Positions 19,631-33,467 of a DNA stretch of 64,000 bases are shown piece after piece. This DNA comes from Plasmodium malariae (lineage: Eukaryota > Apicomplexa > Aconoidasida > Haemosporida > Plasmodiidae). The stretch spans positions 1,237,001 to 1,301,000 of the forward strand of contig NC_041782.1 in the NCBI RefSeq assembly GCF_900090045.1, given 5' to 3'. Positions within the stretch are counted from its first letter, which is position 1, and every line of letters starts with the position of its first letter. The notes under the pieces were generated by a model that saw nothing but the letters and a program-made list of their open reading frames with translations, was not told the DNA's origin and made no database searches. The position numbers and the translations under genes were made by a program.

Positions 19631-21489
19631 GAAAATATCTTGTAACATTTTTTATTCTACTAAATTATTTAACCATTGCTATTTTTTGCTTTTACATGTG
19701 AGAAATAAATATACAGCCAGAATAAACTACGTTTACGATAAAAGAGTGTCCAGTATGTTCAGTTAATATAACTCCATATATACTAATTTAAATATGAAGT
19801 TAAAAAAAAAAAAAAAAAAAAAAAATTTTCCTGATAAAAGTATCCTATATTAATCTATAACAGGTAATTACGTATCTTTTTAAAACTATTGCATAGAGAA
19901 ACTTTTTCTTTTTTCCCTCTAAATAACAGTAGAAAAATATGTGCCTGTCTGTGCACGTAAGCAACAAATGAATATTTTAAAAAGAAAGTAAAAAAGAAAA
20001 GAAAAAAAAAAAAAAATATGGAGGATAATTAAAAACAGTTCATGCGATAATAAATTGTACATAAAAGTATCATTATAGAATGATATTTGGGAATTGTTAC
20101 ATGGAACCGCGCATTAAAGAAAAAATGGAAATAAAAAAAAATGAATTCTTGAATATTCTATATATATATGAAATATTATATACATATATATGTGTATTAT
20201 ATATATATTTATATATGTGTAACATGTACAATATATGTGTAATATGTACAATATATGTGTAATATGTACATATATATGTGTATTATATACATATATATGA
20301 GTATTATATATATATTTATATATGTGTAATATGTGTATGTGCGCATGTGTATGGCTACTAATGAACGTTCATCAAGAGGCAGTAATAGGGCATTTTAAAA
20401 AATCGTTTAAATATGAACAGTACATGTAAAAAATGAGCACAGGAAAATGTAATATAAAGGAATATTATTATAAAATATAATACAATAATAGATTATATGC
20501 TGATATACTTATATTAATGAACAAAAATACACTTTTAATTTACATTTTTTTTTTTCTCTTATTTTTTCTGGTTAACATATGCTAGAACTAGGAACAAGTA
20601 AAATAACTAAACTATTTAAGCATATCGTAAAGTTGTTAACATTTTACGTACATTTATATGGCTCTACTTATATAAGAAGCATAAAAAAAATAATACTATC
20701 TAATATTACCCGAAGCATAAAAAAAATGCATTCATCAATTTTTATTTGCACTTAAGTTTCTAAATGAAGTATTCCAGAGGCTCATAAAAAATTTGATGCA
20801 TGATGCAATTTTTTTTTTTTTTAACAGTAAAATATTCGCTCATTTCGATTTTGCAGTTAACTTTGTATACTTCGATAAACATCATACGATTTTTATGTAT
20901 GAAGTTTATATATATATATATATATGTATGTATGCATACCTTTTTGTTTGTATATACTTCCATATACAAATATATACATATGAATAGAATATTCTAATTA
21001 ATCAGTTATATTTATTTTGTGCGTTTAATTTGGTGCAATTATAAATAATATTTTAACAAAAAAAAAAAAAAAAAAAAATGCGCAAATAGGTATATACATA
21101 TATGCATATTTATACATATATATATACATATATCCTGTTGTGTAAAATAATTTATTATGCTTTAATTAATTTATACTCCCATATAAATGTCAATAGTTTA
21201 AAAAAAAAAAAATAAAGGGGAAAATGAAAAATAAATAAGAATAAAGCGTGGTATATTTACAATTATATATATATATATATATATATACATATATTGGAGA
21301 ATATATATATATAAATATATACGTACGAATAAAATGTAAGTCGCAGCTGTAATATGCGTAAAAAGTATGCATATATATGTACATATACATACGTATATAT
21401 ATACATATATATATGCGCATGTATATAAATGTGTGTATATATGTTCTTGTTGTACGTATGCGAGTCTGTTTGTGTGTATGCACTACGAA

Positions 21490-22442
21490 TTAGGTGTACA
21501 GGGATGGATCTATTTCATTGGGAATAGGTTGGATTTCCGTTCCAAGTTCTAATTCAATTTTATACAAATTAAAACGGTCTTCATATGTAATTAGGTTTAT
21601 AGCTAATCCTAAGTGTCCATATCTACCTGATCTCCCAATTCTATGTAGGTATGTTTCTGAATTTTTAGGAAAATCAAAATTAATAACAACATTAACAGAT
21701 TGTATATCTATACCTCTAGTAAATAGATCAGAAGATACTAAGCATCTACAAGCACCATTTCTAAAATCATGAAAAACTCGATTTCTATGTGTTTGTGACA
21801 TTCTTGCATGAATATAAAAAGAACTATATCCTAATTCTGTAATTTTTTTTGCTAATAATTCTACTCTTGTAATACTGTTACAGAAAATAATAGCTTGGTT
21901 AATTTGTAATTTAGAAAATAAGGTATTTAAACAATGTACTTTTTGTCTCTCTTTAACAAAAGCATAATACTGTGTAATACCTTTTAAGGTTAATTCATCC
22001 ATTAAATTTATTTCATGTGCATCAGATAAATATATTTGCCTAAATTCTTTCACAGTAACAGGAAACGTAGCAGAATACATTAATATTTGTTTTTCCTTTG
22101 GTAAAAATTTCATTAACTCTTCAACTATTGGTTGAAATTCTGGTGATAATAACTTATCCGCTTCATCCATTACCATTATATGACATCCTGATAAATTTGC
22201 AACATCCTTATTTGCTAAATCTAATATCCGACCTGGTGTACCACATAATATATGAACAACATTATATAATCTCATAATATCATCTCTTAACGATGTACCC
22301 CCAGTCGTAACCATACATTGTATTTTCATATGTTTACCCAATTCCTTTATCATTGCGGATGTTTGTAATGCCAGTTCTCTCGTTGGCACTAGTATAAGTC
22401 CTATTACGAAAGAAAGGGAAGCAAAAATTAAAAGGTAGGTAT

Positions 22443-22474
<32 letters not shown>

Positions 22475-23111
22475 CGTATGAAAAAAAAATTTAAAGAAAT
22501 GCGCAAATGTATACGATGGACGAAGATCTTTTCGACGTGTTACCATGCACACAAATAATTTTGTAAGCACAAACAAGCACATAGGACTGCACGTACTGGT
22601 ACTACCACATATGCACATGCGATGGCATGTACTCATACAACTACAAATGAGCATGCGGCTACACGTATTAATACTAAACATACACATACTGCATGTGCAA
22701 AACTAGGAGCGTCGACCTACCTTGAATAAAATTTTTGTGGGTATTACATTTTTCCAAGAGTGGAATTGCAAATGCAGCGGTTTTCCCTGTCCCATTTTTT
22801 GCTCTTGCCAAAATATTCTTTCCAGCCAATGCAACAGGAATACTCTCCTCTTGAATAGGAGATGGTTTTTCATAACCTTTCTCAAATATACCCATTAGAA
22901 GTTCCCTCTTCAAAAAATAATCTTCAAACTCATTTCCCTTAGTTTTTGTCACATCCTCCGTCTTATATCTTCGATCTTTTAATGGTTCAAGTATTTTCTT
23001 TTTCCAAGCTTCATCAAATATTATATTATCATCTATTTTGTTTAGGTTATTTGAATTATTCAAAGCATTAGCGTTTGCATTCGAATTGGCATAATTAGTT
23101 TTATAACTCAT
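21490..23111 (-). CDS. DOZI: DEAD-box RNA helicase DOZI (DDX6 family)
   Basis: DDX6/Dhh1-type helicase, the translational repressor of female gametocytes. It sits in a cytoplasmic mRNP with CITH and stores transcripts needed after fertilisation. Exon 1 is 23111-22721 and exon 2 is 22400-21490 (GTAGGT donor, TAATAG acceptor), giving 433 residues. Motifs in order: Q motif GYEKPSPIQ (~79-87), Walker [11 protein letters not shown] (102-111), PTREL (136-140), TPGR (185-188), DEAD (209-212), SAT (240-242), and HRIGRSGR (383-390). The N-terminus has a short Asn/Ala stretch; the C-terminus ends soon after the second RecA lobe, as in compact DDX6 proteins. The upstream frame is open but only translates a (TA)n tract, so MSYKTNYAN was chosen as the start. 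A poly(T) run flanks the single intron. Confidence 0.98.
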
Positions 23112-23134
23112 TTTGACGCACATATATAAATATG

Positions 23135-23202
<68 letters not shown>

Positions 23203-23888
23203 AATACACAAACAAATAATATATATATATATAATATACGCATACACAGAAGTTAAACTACAACTCGTATAACAGAAATTCTAAATGTGGCACTTGTACT
23301 GTCGTGTATTATTTTGTTTTATATTATTTTGTGTTATTTTGTTTTGTACTAATTTGTAGTTTTTTATTTTGTGCAAAATTGTACTATTTTATTTTTTGTA
23401 CTATTTTTCTACTCTTTTACTCTATCCTCAAATGCAATTCAATATAAGAAAAGAAAAAAAAAGGAAAGAAACGAGAAAGTGAAAGAGCAAGGAAAAGAGA
23501 AAGATAAAGAAAATATCAACGAGAATAACAATGAAAACGTGAATAATATATATAATAGGAGAAATGTAGGGGAAGCAACTCAAAAGAAAAAAAAGCGAAA
23601 AAATAAAAAGGAAATATTAACCATGTATGAAAAGAAAAAAAAAAAAGCATAAATAAAAGATAATTAAAACGATAATTAAAAGGAGTATTATTAAAAGGAT
23701 GATAAAAAGGACGATAAAAATGACGATAAAAAAAACAATAAAAAGGACGATAATATACGAAAGCAAAAATATATATATTAAACTAAATAACCATATATAA
23801 AGCCCAAACAGGAAAAATTAACTGCGTTATTATGAAATAAAATATAAGAAATGTAATAAAATCAATAAAAAAAAAAAAAATAAAGATG

Positions 23889-23921
<33 letters not shown>

Positions 23922-24669
23922 AGAGAAAATATAATATTATGTGTACAGAATAATAATTATATATATATGTACATATGTATAATAATAATAATAAAAAAAA
24001 AAAAAAAAAGGAATATAAAATTATAAAATAAGTACAAATAACATTATTCTTATTTGAATTTAAAAAAAAAAAAAAGTAAAAATTATAAATAAAAAAAAAA
24101 AAAAAAAGGAATAAAATATAGCAATCCTTAAACCTGCGTAATGCAAAAACAAAGTGTAACACGTGTTATTCATATAAGTTTACATGTACATACGAATATA
24201 AGTATAAACGAATATGTAGAAATATACATATACATACATACATAGTACATGCATACATAATACATATATACATTTGCGAGGTAAGAAAATTATTGAGATA
24301 AATAGTTTTGAATTTTATTTATTCAATGCACAAACAAGGCTTTAAAAAAATAGAATGTGTACAATCGTACATACATATGTATATACGTCTGAATAGGCTT
24401 AATTAAAATGCTGAACAAACATAAAACAAAGAGCATTTAATGTTGTAATAAATTATGTACGATATGAGTAAAAATAATATGGTAAGTATATAAACCTATA
24501 CAAGTGTAAACAAAAGAGAAAAATATAAAAATAAGATGTGGATATGAAAAACAGGAATTTTTTTTTAATAAATTAAATTTGTACATATGTAAGTAATGAA
24601 GAAGCGTACAAATGTATTAAGAAATCTGTGTGAACTTGAAATATTTATACATAAACATTCATACACATA

Positions 24670-24836
24670 CATATATAAACATATGTATATAACGTATATA
24701 CACATATGTATATAACTTATATACACATATGTATATAACATATATACACATACGTATATAACATACATACACATACGTATATAACATACATACACATACG
24801 TATATAACATACATACACATACGTATATAACATATA
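24670..24836 (+). repeat. 23-bp tandem repeat, about seven copies
   Basis: ACACATATGTATATAACATATAT-type units recur every 23 bases (landmarks at 24681, 24704 and 24727), with ATATGT changing to ATACGT in later copies. Confidence 0.88.
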
Positions 24837-27800
24837 TATATATACAGTATGTACATGTATGTCTTAAAAAGAGGTATGAACAGTACAATTAAAAATGGGA
24901 TGATAATAATGAACTACTAAAAAATTTAAAAAACTGCAACAATGATTAATAAAAAAACATACTGAAAGAATCCCGCTATGTGTGAAGAAAATAAATATAA
25001 CGTGAAAGAAACAATCGAAGTGAACACAATGCGCGAAAAGGACTAGTGCTTAAGCATGTAAAGTAGACGTGCTTATGTGTATATATATAATATATACATA
25101 TATATATATATACACATTTACACATATATTTACACATAAGTGCACATTTATACATTATACACACGTACCTCACTACTGCGTAATTGTAAATAAATAATAA
25201 ACCACTTTAATAATATTAATAATAAAGAAGCATTTATAATTGCAGTATATATATTAAAGAAAAAATAAGAATGGGAAAAAACAAGGCTAAATACAAAAAA
25301 AAAAAAAAAAAAAAAAAAAGATTTTAAGAGGAAAAAAAAATTTAAATACATACAACAGACACATACATAAATACATACATCCGCACCTGCATGTAAATGT
25401 GTGTATATTGTTATACACTCGACAATATATGATTTTTTACTACAAGTAGATATATATACACTATAAAAAATGAGACTAAAACATATATTAAGTAGAAGAA
25501 AAAAAAAAAAAAAACTATGATGAAGGTGATTAAATAAAAGGCTTTTCTCTGCGATTATTTGATAAGTAAATTATAGCACAATTTTAAATAATTTTTACAA
25601 AAAATTATTTATTTACAATTATGAAAAATAAAAATAAAATAAAAAAATAATTACATAATAAGTTATAAAATGTTATACTATCTATACATGATTATTTATA
25701 TAGAACACATAATGTATTACTATTTCGCAAAATTATTTGGGCTTACGAATTTGTAAAAAAACAAAAAGGGGGAATATAAAATGATGAAAAATGAAATGGT
25801 AAAAAATAAAATGATGTAAAATAAAACTACAAAGAAAAAAAATTTACATATTCTCTATATATAAGTAATGAAAGTCGTTGTACTTATATTAAAGCACAAA
25901 TAAAATAATATTATTGCAAAAAAAATTAAAAAAGCACGTAGTAGCTTAAATGCAATTTCGCTAAAATATTTGCCTGTATAAATAATGGGCCTATTTATTG
26001 TGTATTCTGTATATATACATATTAACATGTTCTTAATTTATCACTAAAATTTTTAATTCTTGCTTTGTAAAATGTAAAAACTTATACGTGTATATGTAAC
26101 ATAAATACTTGAATGCATCAAAAACAAATGAAAGTATATTGAGATATCGTAACACCATAATTTTCCATATAGGTAAATTATACAATAAAATGGATAAAAT
26201 ATTTTGCATAGGTATTTTTTTTTTTTTTTTTTTTTTTTGTTTCTTCTAAATAAAAAATAAATTAATGTTTAATATAAGTTCATCTTCATTTTATATTTTC
26301 ACGTAATATTTTGTGTACTTTTTTTTTTTTTTTTTTTTTGCTCTATCTTTTACACAAGCGCATGGCATATTTAAGTATGTAAAAGTTTGTACATATATAT
26401 ATATATATATGTATATATTTATATATATATATGTATATATTTACCTACACATATATACGTACATACATATAAATATATACATACACACATACAAGTATGC
26501 GTATACCCATGTTCTGCAAAACGGTAATAGCCTTTTTATGCTTAATTAAAAGTATGTAGAATTTTTTTATTTTTGCTTCGTTAGTATATTTTAATGAATT
26601 ATAGTTTTACATATACTCTGTTCTTTTAGTTATATTTAATATTTTTTATTTTGTACTTTCTGCTTTGTGTTTTCTACTTTGTGTTTTCTACTTTGTGTTT
26701 TCTACTTTGTATTTTTTATTTTCTTTTTTGTATTTATTTTTAATTACTTGGGAACTTGCTATATTATTGTTTTTATTATTTTTTTAATTCTTTACTGTAG
26801 TGAAAGCTTGTCCTATATGAAAAAAAGCTTTTTATTTGGAGTATATGTAATTCTAAGGATATTACATTAAAGGGAATGGAAAATAACGAAAAATCAAAAA
26901 AAATAGAACTAATGAAAAAATAATAAAATGCTGATAAAACAGTAGTAAAACAGTAACATAAAAGTAATATAATAGTAATAAAATAAGGAAAAAAACAAAT
27001 TTATTTAAATGATACTATTGGTATAATTATGTGTAATTAATATTTTATACGAAGCATATTACATAAATGCATATTCTTGTGTATGAATTATTTAATTAGC
27101 AACTTAAACTAATTTTTAAGGGTAAAGAAAAAAAAAAAAAAAAAAAAAAAAAAAGCATGAAATCAAAGGTGTATGTAAATTTTTTTTTTTTTTTTTAAAA
27201 CAATAAAAACAAGTAATTCGTATGTTGATATGTGAAATAAGCATACTACTGTACGATGATCTTTTTTTTTTTTTTTTTTTTTTTTCCCCTCACTGTAAAT
27301 AAAATCAGAACAGAAAATTAATGTAGAAAAAAAAAAAAAAAAAAAAAACAGTGTTAAAATTTTGAGTGAAAAATGAAATAGTAGAGGATAAAAAGGAAAT
27401 TGTAGTGATAGCAAAAAATGAACAATCGCTTTCGTTTCAAATATAAATTTCTTCAGTTAAAAGAAAGAAAAATTGATAGGCTTTGAAAATATATTATAAA
27501 TAGTTAAATTACGAACTCTTTTTATATGTAATGTGTGTCAGAGTTTATTTTGTAGCGGAATACGTTATTTTAACATATGTACCTTTTGTTATATATATAT
27601 ATATATATATCTCCCAGCTTATGGACGCTTAAAAAAAAAATTAACCCTTTTTCCATCCATCAAGCGCATACTTGTATAATTACGTGTACGTACACAACTA
27701 AAAGTAAGTAAATAAGGGGAAGCAATTTTTGAGAATACGGCCCCTTAGCACATGTAATATGTGCATGTTGCTCACCCTAAGTTATTCATACCTGTAAATT

Positions 27801-28015
27801 TTAGACGTCCTTTTCAAACTGTATTTTTCTCGGAAAGTACACTTTTAAAAGAATTTATTGCCGCAACTAATTAAGGTTAGTGCATATGCTCATAAAAAGT
27901 AATAGAGTAAAAGTTATAAAAAGGCCTGCTACATATGAACATGTGTGTCTATATGTGCATATCTGTATATATACACAAATGTTAGTATATGTATAAACAC
28001 ATTTATATATATGTA

Positions 28016-28120
28016 TGTGTATGCATATGTGTATGCATATGTGTATGTATATGTGTATGTATATGTGTATGTATATGTGTATGTATATGTGTATGTATAT
28101 GTGTATGTATATGTGTATTG
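28016..28120 (+). repeat. 12-bp tandem repeat (GTATATGTGTAT)
   Basis: About eight copies of a TATATGTGTATG unit. Translated frames over it are only Tyr/Val repeats. Confidence 0.88.
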
Positions 28121-28866
28121 GTTAACATAGTAACATGCACAGTAAAAAAGTTTTCAAAAAGGATATGATAGAAACAAACCTTAGGTAGAGTCGTATGAAA
28201 TGCAAAAGAATTCTCATCTATTCAGCATGTGTTAATTGTTATTTTTTTTCTGTTCTACTTTTTTATTTTATTTGTATTATAAAAATGTGTAAATTGTTTA
28301 CGCGAAGTTAGCAACTTTCAATTCTTTATTTTATAACAGTTCGCAATAGGAAAATGTATAAGATTATATATAAGCATACATATATACAAACATTTACACA
28401 TGTTTACAATCATGTGAAGAGATTATTTGGGAAAATATTTTGCTTTATTTTGCTAAAGAAACTTGAAAACGAAGTTTGGGCACTTTAAAATTATCGTTAA
28501 TTATTTACGTAGCACTTGTTCTACTTTTTGCAATATTTTAACAAAAGTTAATTATTATATATAGGCCTTCAGTTTTCTTTAAAAGGAACCCTTATGCACA
28601 CACGCATATATTTGTATATAATAGGTACACGTATATGTATATATATATGTATATATACATATATACACATATATATATATATATATATATTGTTAGAAAA
28701 GAATGAAAGAAAAATTGTAAGTACAAAAAAATAAGGATGAGGCAACATTTACACCGAAACAAAAATAATATCATCATTTCGACAATCGAATACAAGGGTT
28801 TTTGGTTCTTATAATTATTATCATTTGAAAAAAATAAAAAAATAAAAAATAAGAAACAACAAGTTA

Positions 28867-31045
28867 CTATTCTTTTTTCTTATTTTTTAATTTAAAATTT
28901 TTCCCATGTTCTTCAATGAACTGCTTTAATATTTTATCCGCGTAGTTTTCAATTAGGTACCTGCAGGGGGTACAGAGAAAAGAACATTTAAACATACGAT
29001 TTACAGGTGTGTATGTGAACACATGTTTACGCACGTTGTTCTCGTGCACATACACACGCATAGAAGTATATATATATATATATATATATGTTTATATATA
29101 TGTTTATATATATGTTTATATATATGTTTATATATATGTTTATATATATGTTTATATAATGACACATTCCATGTATATATACATATAGTTGCACACGTTT
29201 GTACATACACAACTGAAACGTAATTTGATACACAAAGTATGGCACGATTTAATAATTACCCGTTTTCGTTAAAAAGCCTACTTAACTCAAAAAAGGTGCA
29301 GTATATTTGTTTGTTCAACTTGTATGCTACAACAGGAAAAAATATATTTTTTTTTAAACAGCTAAAATGTTTTTTTTTTTGTTTCATTTTATTTTTTTTT
29401 AAATAGCTACGGTTTGAGATTTTTTTTTTTTTTTTTTTTTCTGTCACAATGTAGTTCTTTTACCTAAACGTAGTGAGCTCTTCTGGACATCCAGTTCGAA
29501 AAACAATTTGAGTACTTCTCCCTAATACACACAGAAAAATTAGATGAATAAGACAAGCGATTATCATTTTGTTGTTAATTTTTGGCTAGCAAAAAAAAAA
29601 AAAAAAATAAAATAAAAGTAGACATATTTTTCTTTTCATTTCCTTTATTTTTCTCCTTTTATGCTTACATTATTTGTATTTATTATCATGAATATGTCTT
29701 CAAAGAACAAGTATTCCAAAATAAAAAGCATAATTGATATAACAAAAAATGAAACCTGCGGTAGCAGATGAAAAAAAAAAAAAAAAAATTATTATTTACG
29801 TATCCGTGGAATAGTGTAGTGTCGTTAAGCACGCCTTATTTGTGTGCATAAGAAAAATATAAAAATAAAACATACTATGCATAGAATTTATTGCCTTTTC
29901 TTGCAGTGTGTGCAACTTACCAATAACTCTATCATAAGAAGTGGCTGCTTTTTGTATTGAACAAAGAGAGAACAGTAGGCTCCTACAAACGTTATAGGCG
30001 ACAAAAAGGGAGATAAAAGAAAATAAAAATATATTAAAAAAATAAACTAGAAAAATAAATTAAAATGGTAAAATTAAAATGGTAAAATTAAAATGATAAA
30101 TTAATATGATAAAATGGAAAAATAAAATAGCATAGAACAACGGAATGATGCAAATAAATAAAAGAGTAAAACGCCCCTTTTTTGTAGCTTGTTAAAAATT
30201 ATGTACTACACACCCTCAGGAATGCATTTACAATGTAGCAAAAGGACAAACAAGAGAATATAATTCCATAATAATGATAACAGTAATAATGATAACAATA
30301 ACAACAATGTAACGCAATAACTCTCCATTTTTTGCGCACGTGTTTACCAATAAATATCAGCACTATGCTTAAGACGATTCGAACGTTCGAATATTTTACA
30401 TTTTCAGCATAATTTAGATCTCTAATTTTCTTAAAAAGAAATGGAAAATATAATTCGTCAAAGTATACATCCGCAAATATTTTTAATTGTCTATATTATG
30501 TATATGAGCGCCATATAGATTCAGCATTCATATTTATTATGGTCATATTTGAGAAAACATGTTTGATATGTTACATTTAACAATTTTCGCATTTTTCCTT
30601 TTTTTTTAAAACAAGCACTTAAGTAAAATTATATTTTATAATATATACATATCTATATTTATAATTTTAATACTTGACTTATGTAATCCTGTGCGAGCTT
30701 TTTAATCTCCTGTTCACTGTATAGATTTTTTACGTGGTCTGTAAAAGGAAAAAAGAATAAAGAAATTCGGAAAATGCGTACTTTTCAAACGACAGAATGT
30801 TTTTAACGCGGTATTCCTTTTTGGGTTAACTGCTATATAGTTACGGGCGTGTGTATGTATCTACGTATGTTCGTGAGTGTGTATGTACGTTTGTGCGTAG
30901 GTATGTATGTAAGTGGGCATGTAAGTGGGCATGTAAGTGTGCATGCATGTACGTGTGTACGTATTTATGTAAGAGCTCGCTCAGCTGTTATAATATCGTT
31001 ACATGTGCAGTCCCTATTCTCATCGTCAACTTTATTGCTAGGCAT
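28867..31045 (-). CDS. SPC2: Signal peptidase complex subunit 2 (SPC25 family)
   Basis: Non-catalytic ER-membrane subunit of the signal peptidase complex that removes signal peptides from secreted proteins. Eight exons agree in phase: 31045-31003, 30738-30674, 30429-30348, 29982-29921, 29755-29669, 29521-29464, 29326-29260 and 28960-28867, giving 185 residues. Family features: a YSNVRIVLSIVLIFIGAYC segment (first membrane helix, ~53-72), a short loop, a second helix in the 29-codon exon 29755-29669 (VSFFVISIMLFILEYLFF), then the conserved cytosolic end FFELSRLFNENGYLIENYAD and a basic tail (KLKNKKKE). The two-helix hairpin with both ends in the cytosol is typical of SPC25. Donors include several GTAAGT/GTAAAC sites. 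The second-helix exon has no Met, so it is easily missed. A 12-bp repeat lies in the last intron. Confidence 0.87.
29085..29157 (+). repeat. 12-bp tandem repeat (GTTTATATATAT) in an intron of the SPC2 gene
   Basis: About six perfect copies of a 12-base unit after a short (TA)n run, inside the last intron. Confidence 0.88.
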
Positions 31046-32256
31046 TTTTTCTTACTCCCCTTTTATTTATTTTTTTTTATATTTTTTTTTAAGAGAACTT
31101 GGGAGAACTTCTTATAGGAATAATGCAAATATACAAAAAGCGCAAATGCAACTTAAACGAAACTTCAAAGAAAATTAAAATCAACTTAAAAGCAGCGTGA
31201 ACATTTCAAAAATACAATGCAAACAGTTGTGCAGGGAAAAAAAAAGTAAAAATGTAATAGCATATTTAAGCATATTAAAATCCTTAGAAACCGCTTTCAC
31301 TAATTTAATTTTTTTTTTTTTTTTTTTTTTTTTTCTATTTATTGTTCTTTTTCCTTCACATTAATCTATATTTTGAATAGAGGAGATAAAAAAAGAAAAA
31401 AAAAAAAAAAATTGTAGCCTCATGCATGCTGTTCCTGCATACCATTACGTATATAATACCTTATACGTTACACTACTTAATATACACATAATAAAATTTT
31501 TCGTGCATATTAAAAATATGTAAAAGAATTTTAAAAGAAAAATAAAACAATGTTTCAGAGCAATAGAGAAATTGAAAATACGTGACAGCAGTAACATATA
31601 TCACGAAACTGGGTAAAAAAGCAAAGCAGCGACATTAAGAAGAGAAATAAGGAAGTGATATTACAAAGAGATATAACGAAGTTATATTAACAAACCGAAT
31701 AACGAAAAAGAGTAACTCCGCGAATAACGAAGCATAGTAACTACGCCGAGTAAACTAAGCAGAGTAATTACGCCGAATAACAGCGAAGGCATAAATGATA
31801 TAGGGGACTTAACAAAATAAGGATATACAATTGAAGAGCTTGACGTGTAAAAAATGTCTGTCGTTAACTTATACACGATGATTAGCCTTTTCATAAAAAA
31901 AATATATCAAAAAAGTGTACATTTTTTTTTGTATTTATATTATTTTTTGTATATTATTGAGCAGCGAATGAGAAACAAAAAAAAAAAAAAAAAAATGAAA
32001 AAAGAAAAAAATGTCTTAAATTTTAATAAAAAAGAAAGAACTGAAACTTGAAAATATTGATTTTAATTTTATATAATAAATGAGTCCTTAGAATATAATT
32101 GTATTATTTATTTGTTACTGACACACATTTTATAATTTATATGAAATTAACCGATTTTCTGTTTAAATAAGAAATTTTTTATTTTTTTTTTTAAATAATT
32201 ACATGTTGATCTGATAATAAGAATTTACTTCTCTCTTTTTTTTTTTCATTGCCAAG
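31046..32256. other. Divergent intergenic region
   Basis: 1.2 kb between the start of the SPC2 gene and the start of a plus-strand gene, so it should carry both promoters. It contains A/T homopolymers (31310-31334, 31397-31412) and a run of degenerate CGAATAACGAAG/CGAGTAA units at about 31690-31790. No coding region is supported. Confidence 0.55.
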
Positions 32257-32524
32257 ATGAATGTTGACATTGCTTTTGATGGAAATGAGTACACATACAG
32301 TGGGTACTCAAAAAACTCACTGATAGAAGTAACTTGCTAAATGTGTATACATTTATGTATATATACATGTGTTTATATGTATATGTATATGTATTTATAT
32401 ATATATATACCCCCAAGTTAACGCATGTTGGTATGTACATGCATAACTCAAATCATACTTAAAAAAGGGGCATTTTCACATGTGCAGAAGTATGAATATA
32501 TTCGTATATATACACATAAATATT

Positions 32525-32572
<48 letters not shown>

Positions 32573-32906
32573 CATTTGTATGTGTATGCACACTGCTTTA
32601 TTACACCTTGTAGGACAAAAATTACACCATAGATTATGAAAAGTATATACATTTTGCCTTTTTTACATGTTATTATATTTCCTATATAAAAAAAGAAAAA
32701 TGTGCAGACACGGAAGTTTTAGCTTGGTAAGTTTTGCTTAAATAGGAACAATAGTTTTTTTTCATATGACTTAGCAATATGTATATGTAATATTATGATA
32801 AAAATAAAATTTTTTTTTTTTTTTTTTTTGATCTTTCAAAATAGGTACTTGAAAAAGTTTAAACATGTCATAATCAATGTAACTAGCAAAAGCTATTCAC
32901 AAAAGA

Positions 32907-32943
<37 letters not shown>

Positions 32944-33417
32944 TACAGAAATATATATATATATATATATATGTACATATGCTATATATATGTACATATG
33001 CTTATATATATGTACATATGCTTATATATATGTACATATGCTTATATATGTGGATATATGCTTATATATGTGGATATATGCTTATATATGTGGATATATG
33101 CTTATATACGTGGATATATTTATATATATATGTATGAATACATTTGTATGTACACACAAGGATTCATAGTATATTTCTTTTGAAGTCTACAAAAAAGGTT
33201 AGAAGGACATATTTTAATTTAATAAACAATCTCATACAAGATAAATGTGTTAAGGTAAGAGGAAAAAATACAAAATGTATAAAACAGATGAATTTTTTTT
33301 TTTTCAAAATTTTAAAATAACAAAAATTTATTATGTTATATGCACGGGGGCCAATAGAGTGTGCAATACGGTTGAGAAGCGAGATATTATCTACACATAT
33401 TTACGAATATACGCAAA

Positions 33418-33467
<50 letters not shown>

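Larger units (their letters stand above)
17479..21489. other. Four-kb intergenic region between H2A.Z and DOZI
   Basis: Contains the H2A.Z promoter and leader and the DOZI 3' region. It has long A/T homopolymers, a 17-bp tandem repeat (18040-18150), a compact inverted repeat (19614-19630) and a weaker hairpin near 19171-19193. A 41-codon basic open frame at 18198-18323 is noted as a finding. No gene is firmly supported. Confidence 0.6.
23112..28866. other. 5.7-kb intergenic region upstream of DOZI
   Basis: Holds the DOZI promoter and a probably long leader. It begins with a long (TA)n tract at about 23141-23200, has many A/T homopolymers (for example 27120-27340), a 23-bp tandem repeat (24670-24836) and a 12-bp repeat (28016-28120). 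Higher-GC islets at 27640-27930 and 28150-28230 contain exon-like pieces on the minus strand (see findings), but no complete gene could be assembled. Confidence 0.55.

Noticed and set aside
23112..23243. N-terminal extension of DOZI
   Set aside because: It would consist mostly of translated (TA)n; the Met at 23111 begins the family-like sequence.
23371..23652. 93-codon Lys/Glu/Asn-rich frame
   Set aside because: No ATG near its start (it begins at GTG); the composition is a translated purine-rich stretch in the DOZI upstream region. Coding potential is unconvincing.
23830..24162. 110-codon minus-strand frame rich in Phe
   Set aside because: Translated poly(A)/poly(T) sequence. The same applies to 27163-27414, 35857-36305 and 39392-39689.
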